From Massilia sp. UBA2604 (GTDB lineage Bacteria > Pseudomonadota > Gammaproteobacteria > Burkholderiales > Burkholderiaceae_D), in the NCBI GenBank assembly GCA_002339265.1, contig DDKG01000222.1:1-5902 (forward strand): 5,902 nt of DNA, given 5' to 3'. Within the stretch, counting starts at the first letter, position 1, and each line of letters starts with the position of its first letter. Below are positions 1-5,902 of this stretch, in pieces. The translations under genes and the position numbers were made by a program. The notes beneath the pieces are model-generated. The model made no database searches. It saw nothing but the letters and a program-made list of their open reading frames with translations, and was not told the origin of the DNA.

Positions 1-25
1 GCGCTCGCCCCCAACTAGCAATTCC

Positions 26-1383
26 ATGCAAAAAAAAGTATTCATCAAAACCTTCGGCTGCCAGATGAACGAGTACGACTCGGACAAGATGGTCGACGTC
101 CTTGGCGCCTCGGATGGACTGGTGCGCACCGACACGCCGGACGACGCGGACGTGATCCTGTTTAATACCTGCTCCATCCGCGAAAAATCGCAAGAAAAAG
201 TGTTCTCCGATTTGGGCCGCATCAAGGAACTCAAACGCAAGAACCCCGAGTTGGTCATCGGTGTCGGCGGCTGCGTCGCGTCGCAGGAAGGCGACGCCAT
301 CGTCAAGCGCGCCCCCTTCGTCGACGTCGTCTTTGGCCCGCAGACCCTGCACCGCCTGCCCCAGCTGATCCAGGACCGGCGCCAGTCGGGCAAGGCCCAG
401 GTCGACATCAGTTTCCCCGAGATCGAGAAATTTGACTTCCTGCCTCCGGCTAAGGTCGAGGGCCCCATCGCGTATGTGTCGATCATGGAAGGCTGCAGTA
501 AATATTGCAGCTATTGCGTGGTGCCCTATACCCGGGGCGAAGAAGTCTCGCGCCGCTTCGAGGACGTGCTGACTGAAGTCGCCGGCCTTGCTGCCCAGGG
601 TGTCAAGGAAATCATGCTGCTGGGCCAGAACGTGAACGCCTTCCGTGGCGCCATGGAAAGCGGAGAAACCGCCGACTTCGCCCTGCTGCTCGAATACATC
701 GCCGAGATTCCCGGCATCGAACGCCTGCGCTTCGTCACCAGCCATCCGAAGGAATTCAGCCAGCGCCTGATCGACGCCTATGCCAGGATCCCGCAACTGG
801 TGAGCCATCTGTACCTGCCGGTGCAGCACGGTTCCGACCGCGTGCTCAACGCCATGAAGCGCGGCTATACCGGCCTCGAATACAAGTCGATCATCCGCCG
901 CCTGCGCGCGGTGCGCCCGAACATGACCTTCTCGTCCGACTTCATCGTCGGCTTCCCGGGCGAGACCGAGGCCGACTTCGATGCCATGATGAAACTGGTC
1001 GAGGACGTGAACTTCGACAACAGCTTCAGCTTCATCTTCAGCAAGCGCCCCGGCACGCCGGCCGCGAACCTGGAAGACGACACCCCGCACGAGGTCAAGC
1101 TGGCGCGCCTGCAGCGCCTGCAAGCCCTGATCGACGCCAACACCCGCAAGCACAGCGCCGCCATGGTCGGCACCGTGCAGCGGGTGCTGGTCGAAGGCGT
1201 CGCCAAGAAGGACGCCACCCAGTTGCAGGGCCGCGCCGAAAACAACCGCGTGGTCCTGTTCCCGCTGGACGCAACGAATGCTTCGCTGATCGGCCAGTTG
1301 ACCGACGTGCGCATCGTCGCCAGCCACGATTACTATTTGCGCGGCGAACTCGTCGCCAACCTCGATACGATAGCCAAAGCCAG

Positions 1384-1387
<4 letters not shown>
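26..1387 (+). CDS. miaB: tRNA-2-methylthio-N6-dimethylallyladenosine synthase MiaB
   Basis: Radical SAM methylthiotransferase that converts i6A37 to ms2i6A37 in tRNAs reading UNN codons, in the cytoplasm, using two 4Fe-4S clusters and SAM. The 453-residue product has the three family parts. The N-terminal UPF0004 domain carries cluster cysteines C12, C49 and C83. The radical SAM core carries C157, C161 and C164 in the CxxxCxxC motif (GCSKYCSYC). The C-terminal TRAM domain spans about 380-445. Family signatures [12 protein letters not shown] near the start and SKRPGTPAA near 339-347 separate it from RimO and MtaB. Length is normal for MiaB. The ATG at 26 fits because the conserved [10 protein letters not shown] block follows directly. 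No Shine-Dalgarno is visible in the 25 upstream bases, and the promoter lies outside the window. Codons 2-4 contain an A8 run (30-37). The stop overlaps the next gene by 4 nt, so the genes are probably cotranscribed. Confidence 0.97.
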
Positions 1388-2458
<1,071 letters not shown>

Positions 2459-2484
<26 letters not shown>

Positions 2485-2926
2485 ACTGGAAATCCAGTTC
2501 GCCGACACTCGCCTGCAAAGCGAGATCACCGAAGCCAAGCTGCAGCGCTGGGTCGAGGCGGCGCTGCTCGGCCCGGCCGAGCTGACCATCCGCTTCGTCG
2601 ATGCCGAAGAAGGCCAGGCCCTGAACAAGGCCTACCGCGGCAAGGACTACGCCACCAACGTCCTCACCTTCGCCTACAACGAAGAAGAGGAACTGGGCGA
2701 GGACGACCCGACTCAGGCCGACATCGTGCTGTGCACCGACGTGCTGCAGCGCGAGGCCGAGGAGCAAAAGAAAACGGTCGAGGAACACGCGGCCCACCTG
2801 GTCGTGCACGGCGTGCTGCACGCCCAGGGCTGGGACCATGAGAACGACGATGACGCCGAAGAAATGGAGCAGTTCGAGCGCGACATCATGGAAGTTTTGG
2901 GCTTCCCGGATCCGTACGCGGATTGA
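2459..2926 (+). CDS. ybeY: Endoribonuclease/rRNA maturation factor YbeY
   Basis: Zinc-dependent UPF0054 protein needed for correct 16S rRNA 3'-end maturation and late-stage 70S ribosome quality control, acting in the cytoplasm. The 155-residue product matches the usual family length. It carries the metal-binding HGxxHxxGxDH motif, with H117, H121 and H127. The conserved Arg/Asn block LNKAYRGKDYATNVLTF (about 55-71) includes R60, equivalent to the conserved arginine studied in E. coli. The region between the two motifs and the C-terminal part are strongly acidic (EEEELGEDD, ENDDDAEEMEQ). The ATG at 2459 has GGTGA just upstream and lies 26 nt inside the PhoH-family gene in the +1 frame. An A8 run (2466-2473) falls in codons 3-5. 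The gene ends 15 nt before a terminator-like hairpin, so it is probably the last gene of the first transcription unit. Confidence 0.97.
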
Positions 2927-2941
2927 GACAAACCGTTTGGC

Positions 2942-2976
2942 GCGCACCCGTGTCGTTACAGGGTGCGCCGCCTTTT
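2942..2976 (+). terminator. Terminator-like hairpin between ybeY and corC
   Basis: The left arm GCGCACCC (2942-2949) pairs perfectly with GGGTGCGC (2961-2968). Inside it, after one bulged G, TGT (2951-2953) pairs with ACA (2958-2960) around a CGTT loop. Bases CGCC and then a T4 run (2973-2976) follow the stem. The stem is strong and GC-rich, but the T tract is short and 4 nt away. It therefore looks like a partial or leaky intrinsic terminator that would lower, not abolish, read-through into corC-lnt. Its right arm covers the GTG at 2963 that would give a longer corC reading frame. Confidence 0.55.
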
Positions 2977-2986
2977 GGTGTATCCT
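2955..2986 (+). promoter_or_regulatory. Weak candidate promoter for corC-lnt
   Basis: TATCCT at 2981-2986 resembles a sigma-70 -10 box (4 of 6). GTTACA at 2955-2960 matches 4 of 6 positions of a -35 box, but the spacer is 20 nt, longer than optimal. A start near 2993 would leave a leader of about 27 nt before the corC ATG. The terminator-like hairpin just upstream makes a promoter here reasonable, but the boxes alone are weak. Confidence 0.25.
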
Positions 2987-2991
2987 ACACC
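2977..2991. repeat. Perfect 6-bp-arm palindrome upstream of corC
   Basis: GGTGTA (2977-2982), spacer TCC, then TACACC (2986-2991) form a perfect inverted repeat. It overlaps the candidate -10 box TATCCT and lies 28 nt before the corC start. It could be an operator, a small hairpin in the leader or a chance dyad. No regulator can be named from the sequence. Confidence 0.5.
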
Positions 2992-3019
2992 CCATTGCAA
3001 CAACGGCTTCCCGCCAACT

Positions 3020-3898
3020 ATGCCCGAGTATCCCAGTGACGTCCGACCGGACGCCAAACCCCACAGGTCACTGCTGGAGCGGCTGACCGCCTTCATCTCC
3101 CCCGAGCCCGAAAATCGCGCAGAGCTCCTCGAAGTGCTGCACGATGCCCACGAACGCAACCTCCTCGACGCCGATGCGCTGTCGATGATCGAGGGCGTGT
3201 TCCAGGTTTCCGACCTGTCGGCGCGCGACATCATGGTTCCCCGTTCCCAAATGGACGTGATCGACATCACCAAGCCGATCGAGGAATGGATGCCCTACGT
3301 GCTCGAAACCGCCCACTCGCGTTTCCCCGCCATCGAAGGCGAGCGCGACAAGGTGGTCGGCATACTGCTGGCCAAGGACTTGTTGCGTTATTACGCTGAA
3401 GAATCTTTCGACGTGCGCACCAAATTGCGCCCGGCGGTCTTCATTCCCGAATCGAAGCGCCTGAACGTGCTGCTGCGCGACTTCCGCGCCAACCACAACC
3501 ACATGGCGATCGTGGTCGACGAGTATTCCGGCGTGGCCGGCCTGATCACGATCGAGGACGTGCTCGAGCAGATCGTCGGCGACATCGAGGACGAGTACGA
3601 CTTCGACGAAGAAGAAGACAACATCATCTCGATCCGCGAAGGCCAGCATGGCCCGCGCTGGCGCATCAAGGCGCTGACCGAGATCGAGCAGTTCAACGAG
3701 GAACTTGGCACCGAGCTGCCGGACGATGAAGTCGATACCATCGGCGGCCTGATCGCCAGCCATCTGGGCCACATGCCGCACAAGGGCGAAGTGGTCGACC
3801 TGCACGGCCTGCGCTTCGAGGTGCTGCGCGCCGACGCGCGCCAGATCCACGTCCTGCTGGTCGAACAGCTGCCATCCGTCGAAGACGACCGCGATTGA
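3020..3898 (+). CDS. corC: CorC/HlyC-family CBS-domain protein (YbeX)
   Basis: CBS-pair protein of the CorC/YbeX family, linked genetically to Mg2+/Co2+ efflux and to ribosome and membrane-stress phenotypes; the molecular activity is not established. From the ATG at 3020 the product is 292 residues, the same as I recall for E. coli CorC. It has an N-terminal helical segment (about 15-65), the family entry motif DIMVPRSQM (70-78) and two CBS repeats to about 190. VVDEYSG (165-171) and GLITIEDVLEQIVGDIEDE follow. A C-terminal CorC_HlyC (transporter-associated) domain spans about 205-285. There is no membrane segment, so this is the soluble short form and not a DUF21 membrane protein. A GTG at 2963 could add 19 residues, but it lies in a terminator-like stem and the extra residues look non-coding. 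No Shine-Dalgarno is evident. The stop shares its final A with the lnt ATG, so the two are almost certainly cotranslated. Confidence 0.94.
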   Translation: MPEYPSDVRPDAKPHRSLLERLTAFISPEPENRAELLEVLHDAHERNLLDADALSMIEGVFQVSDLSARDIMVPRSQMDVIDITKPIEEWMPYVLETAHSRFPAIEGERDKVVGILLAKDLLRYYAEESFDVRTKLRPAVFIPESKRLNVLLRDFRANHNHMAIVVDEYSGVAGLITIEDVLEQIVGDIEDEYDFDEEEDNIISIREGQHGPRWRIKALTEIEQFNEELGTELPDDEVDTIGGLIASHLGHMPHKGEVVDLHGLRFEVLRADARQIHVLLVEQLPSVEDDRD

Positions 3899-5460
3899 TG
3901 CTGCGCCGCCGGACCCAGACCACAGCAGCGCCTGACCCGGCGCTGCGCGGCACGCGTCCGTCGGCGCTGCTGCTGCTCACCGCCGCGCTCGCCGGCGGTT
4001 CTTCCATCCTGTCGTTCCAGCCCTTTGGCTGGTGGCCGCTGCAATTCCTCTCTCTGGCCTGGCTGTTCTACCAGGTCGGCATGGGCACGTCGGTCAAGCG
4101 CGCGACCCTGATCGGCTGGGCCTTCGGCTTCGGCTGGTCGGTGGCCGGCATGCATTGGCTGTCGATCCTGATGACGCGCTTTGCCCACCTGCCGGTATTG
4201 CTGGCCGTGGTGGCGATCGTCCTGCTCGGCCTGTACATGGGCCTGTTCGCCGCCTTCACCGCTGGCGTGGCGAGCTGGCTGCGCAAGCGCTGGTCGCTGC
4301 CGGTGGCTGCCTTCCTGCTGCTGGTGCTGCCCACCTTGTGGGGCGTGTCCGAATGGTTGAGAGGCTGGGTGTTCACCGGCTTCCCCTGGGCCTCGTCCGG
4401 CTATGCCCACGACCTGGCGCCGCTGGCCGGCTATGCGCCGCTGATCGGCGTGTATGGCATCGGCATCCTGGTCGGCGTCGGCGCCGGCTGCATCGCGATG
4501 CTGACCCAGCGCGCGCGCTGGCCGGCGATCGGCCTGCTGGCGGGCTTGATGCTGGTGGGCGCCGGCCTGCGCACGGTCGAATGGACCCAGGAAACTGGCC
4601 AGCCGATCACCGTGCGTCTGCTGCAAGGCAATATCCCGCAAGACAGGAAGTTCGATATGGAATTCCTGACCAGCATCGTCACGCGCTATCAGTCCATGAT
4701 CACGGCGGCGCCGGCCGACCTGATCGCGACGCCGGAAACCGCCCTGCCCGTGTTCCCGCACAACCTGCCGGACGGCTACCTGGACGGCCTGCAACGCTAC
4801 GCCACCACCACCGGCAGCACGCTGGCGATCGGCATGCCGCTGTTCGATAGCCCGGAAAAATACGGCAACAGCCTGATCGCGCTGAGCCCTGAGCCCAAGC
4901 CCTACCGCTACGACAAGGCGCACCTGGTGCCGTTCGGCGAGTTCATCCCGCCGGGCTTCCGCTGGTTCACCGACATCCTGAACATCCCGCTGAGCGACGC
5001 CACCCGCGGCGCCGCGCTGCAGGCGCCGTTCGCGGTGAAAGACCAGTGGGTGCTGCCGAATATCTGCTACGAAGACGTGTTCGGCGAAGAGATCACCTAC
5101 CAGCTGCGCAATGCCCAGCACCCGGCGACCCTGCTGCTGAACGTGTCGAACCTGTCGTGGTACGGCCAGTCGGTGGCGATCCCGCAGCACCTGCAGATCT
5201 CGCGCATGCGCACGCTGGAAACGGGCCGCCCGATGCTGCGTTCGACCAATGACGGCGCCACCGCCGTGATCGACCACCGCGGCAACATCACGCAAGTGCT
5301 GCCGTTCTACACTGACGGCGTGCTGAGCGCGACCGTGCGCGGCGCGACCGGCATGACGCCGTTCATCCGTCTTGGCAATGCGGCGTTCCTGATGCTGGGT
5401 GGCGTGATGCTGCTCGGGGCGTGGTTCGCCGGCAGGCGTTATCGCCAGAAAATAACGTAG
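3898..5460 (+). CDS. lnt: Apolipoprotein N-acyltransferase Lnt
   Basis: Inner-membrane enzyme that N-acylates the N-terminal diacylglyceryl-cysteine of apolipoproteins using phospholipid, the last step of lipoprotein maturation before Lol sorting. The 520-residue product has hydrophobic segments at about 22-40, 47-62, 68-90, 100-123, 135-155, 180-202 and 208-224. The periplasmic nitrilase-fold domain (about 235-480) and a last membrane helix near 490-512 follow. The catalytic triad is visible: E280 ([10 protein letters not shown]), K340 ([11 protein letters not shown]) and C390 ([10 protein letters not shown]), with the additional conserved E348. Where E. coli has SNDAWFG, this protein reads SNLSWYG. 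I place the start at ATG 3898, overlapping the corC stop by one base. A TTG at 3895 would add one residue and is less likely. The stop TAG at 5458-5460 lies inside the left end of a repeat element, so the extreme C-terminus may have been reset by it. Confidence 0.97.
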   Translation: MLRRRTQTTAAPDPALRGTRPSALLLLTAALAGGSSILSFQPFGWWPLQFLSLAWLFYQVGMGTSVKRATLIGWAFGFGWSVAGMHWLSILMTRFAHLPVLLAVVAIVLLGLYMGLFAAFTAGVASWLRKRWSLPVAAFLLLVLPTLWGVSEWLRGWVFTGFPWASSGYAHDLAPLAGYAPLIGVYGIGILVGVGAGCIAMLTQRARWPAIGLLAGLMLVGAGLRTVEWTQETGQPITVRLLQGNIPQDRKFDMEFLTSIVTRYQSMITAAPADLIATPETALPVFPHNLPDGYLDGLQRYATTTGSTLAIGMPLFDSPEKYGNSLIALSPEPKPYRYDKAHLVPFGEFIPPGFRWFTDILNIPLSDATRGAALQAPFAVKDQWVLPNICYEDVFGEEITYQLRNAQHPATLLLNVSNLSWYGQSVAIPQHLQISRMRTLETGRPMLRSTNDGATAVIDHRGNITQVLPFYTDGVLSATVRGATGMTPFIRLGNAAFLMLGGVMLLGAWFAGRRYRQKIT

Positions 5461-5461
5461 G

Positions 5462-5482
5462 GTGGAAGGCTCCGCCTTTCAC
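5462..5482 (+). repeat. Left hairpin of the REP-like element
   Basis: GTGGAAGGC (5462-5470) pairs with GCCTTTCAC (5474-5482) over nine positions, including one G-U, around a TCC loop. It starts two bases after the lnt stop codon and has no T run behind it. It is unlikely to be an efficient intrinsic terminator, but could protect the lnt mRNA 3' end. Confidence 0.65.
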
Positions 5483-5542
5483 GCGTCGATTGTTACCGGT
5501 GCCGATTTCGCGCCGGAAGATTTGGCGGCCAACCATCACCGC

Positions 5543-5563
5543 GTGGACGGCGAAGCCATCCAC
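5543..5563 (-). repeat. Right hairpin of the REP-like element
   Basis: GTGGACGGC (5543-5551) pairs with GCCATCCAC (5555-5563) around GAA, with one A/C mismatch that becomes G-U when read on the - strand. The G-U pairing suggests that the - strand is the functional reading of this unit, opposite to the left hairpin. Confidence 0.6.
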
Positions 5564-5574
5564 CCCACAATCAC

Positions 5575-5591
5575 TCCCCAGCATTTGGGGA
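5575..5591. repeat. Short hairpin upstream of glyQ
   Basis: TCCCCA (5575-5580) and TGGGGA (5586-5591) form a perfect 6-bp stem with a GCATT loop. On neither strand does a T run follow, so a terminator is not supported. It lies between the repeat element and the candidate glyQ promoter and may be a protein site or chance. Confidence 0.4.
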
Positions 5592-5592
5592 A

Positions 5593-5606
5593 AATTCAGT
5601 AGAATT
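5593..5606 (+). promoter_or_regulatory. Candidate glyQ promoter -10 region within a dyad
   Basis: TAGAAT (5600-5605) matches 5 of 6 positions of the sigma-70 -10 box, in an AT-rich island (about 5583-5624) that stands out from the GC-rich surroundings. No good -35 box is found 16-18 nt upstream. The -10 box overlaps a perfect dyad, AATTC (5593-5597), AGTA, GAATT (5602-5606). A start near 5612 would give a leader of roughly 50 nt before glyQ. That leader shows no T-box-like or other riboswitch structure that I can recognise, and it is too short for one. Confidence 0.35.
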
Positions 5607-5660
5607 AGTCATTTAGCAAACATACCGTGTTCGCGGCCCACTAGCCCCGTCCCATTCGAG

Positions 5661-5902
5661 ATGCTCACATTCCAACAAATCATCCTCACCCTGCAGTCCT
5701 ACTGGGACAAGCAGGGCTGCGCACTGCTCCAGCCCTACGACATGGAAGTCGGCGCGGGCACCTTCCACACCGGCACCTTCCTGCGTGCGATCGGCCCGGA
5801 GCCGTGGCGCGCCGCCTATGTGCAGCCGTCGCGCCGCCCGAAGGATGGCCGCTATGGCGAGAATCCGAACCGCCTGCAGCACTACTACCAGTACCAGGTG
5901 GC
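5661..5902 (+). CDS. glyQ: Glycyl-tRNA synthetase alpha subunit, N-terminal part (cut by window edge)
   Basis: Alpha chain of the bacterial alpha2-beta2 glycyl-tRNA synthetase, a class II enzyme that activates glycine and charges tRNA-Gly in the cytoplasm. The 80 complete codons visible read as a textbook GlyQ N-terminus: [20 protein letters not shown], then [53 protein letters not shown]. The AYVQPSRRP...GRYGENPNR block is the class II motif 2 region. The gene runs off the window at 5902. The full-length protein is normally about 300 residues, so roughly three quarters is missing, and glyS is expected next. The ATG at 5661 places the conserved TFQ..I.TLQ.YW block right at the start. A GAG directly touches the ATG, but there is no properly spaced ribosome-binding site. 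Confidence 0.96.
   Translation, partial: MLTFQQIILTLQSYWDKQGCALLQPYDMEVGAGTFHTGTFLRAIGPEPWRAAYVQPSRRPKDGRYGENPNRLQHYYQYQV

Larger units (their letters stand above)
5457..5568. repeat. REP/BIME-like element with imperfect terminal inverted repeats
   Basis: The 29-nt left end (5457-5485) and the reverse complement of the right end (5540-5568) match at 24 of 29 positions by my alignment. Each end is itself a hairpin, preceded by GTAG on the left and by GTGG on the right (read on the - strand). About 54 nt lie between them. A GTAG-type tetranucleotide followed by a palindrome, with two such units in opposite orientation, is the layout of REP sequences paired as a BIME. These are moved or maintained by RAYT (TnpA-REP) transposases. 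A small MITE is the alternative. It encodes no protein. I recall similar TAGGGTGG-headed repeats in Oxalobacteraceae genomes but cannot verify this here. No target-site duplication is obvious, which fits a REP better than a classical MITE. Confidence 0.68.

Noticed and set aside
2963..3019. GTG at 2963 as the corC start
   Set aside because: It would add 19 residues with no family resemblance, and it lies in the right arm of the terminator-like hairpin. The ATG at 3020 gives the usual 292-residue length.
4032..4850. 272-codon open frame on the + strand inside lnt
   Set aside because: It is an alternate frame of lnt with Arg/Ala/Gly/His-rich composition and no motif, while the lnt frame carries the catalytic triad and membrane segments.
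3391..5295. 634-codon open frame on the - strand across corC and lnt
   Set aside because: It is fully antisense to two clear genes, is dominated by Arg, Gln, His and Ala runs typical of the complement of GC-rich codons, has no recognisable domain, and switches to a Ser/Arg-rich style where the underlying gene changes. It is a shadow of coding bias.
5457..5568. CRISPR repeat or small RNA gene in the lnt-glyQ gap
   Set aside because: There are only two inverted, not direct, units with no spacer pattern, and neither a promoter nor a T-tract terminator frames the element.
5363..5584. 73-codon - strand frame spanning the lnt-glyQ gap
   Set aside because: It runs across the inverted-repeat element and the lnt tail, has no homology I recognise, and reads through hairpin arms. 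The repeat explains the sequence better.
5575..5591. Intrinsic terminator for lnt at the TCCCCA/TGGGGA hairpin
   Set aside because: The 6-bp stem is followed by A-rich sequence on the + strand and by no T run on the - strand.

Overview
The window is a stretch of bacterial core chromosome with high GC, dense same-strand genes and overlapping start and stop codons. Gene content, gene order (miaB, phoH-like ybeZ, ybeY, corC/ybeX, lnt, then glyQ) and protein wording suggest a betaproteobacterium of the Burkholderiales, most likely an Oxalobacteraceae member near Massilia, Janthinobacterium or Duganella. That placement is recall-based inference, not a database result. All six genes are on the + strand.

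Layout: miaB (26-1387) overlaps a TTG-started PhoH-family gene (1384-2484) by 4 nt, and that gene overlaps ybeY (2459-2926) by 26 nt. A 93-nt gap (2927-3019) holds a terminator-like hairpin, a short perfect palindrome and a weak candidate promoter. It is followed by corC (3020-3898), which shares one base with lnt (3898-5460). A 200-nt gap (5461-5660) separates lnt from the start of glyQ (5661 to the window edge, partial). Most of that gap is a 112-bp repeat whose two ends are imperfect inverted copies of a GTAG-headed hairpin (REP/BIME-like). Its left end supplies the lnt stop codon.

Functionally, this is an RNA-maintenance and envelope cluster. MiaB modifies tRNA, YbeY is the metalloenzyme of rRNA maturation and ribosome quality control, and the PhoH-like ATPase is its usual genetic partner. 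CorC is a CBS-domain protein linked to Mg2+/Co2+ handling and membrane stress. Lnt performs the last acylation step of lipoprotein maturation. GlyQ begins the glycyl-tRNA synthetase operon.

No convincing new multigene system was found. The most interesting signals are the REP/BIME-like element fused to the end of lnt, the A8 run in the phoH/ybeY overlap where loss of one A would fuse the two proteins, and the hairpin-plus-palindrome block splitting the operon before corC.
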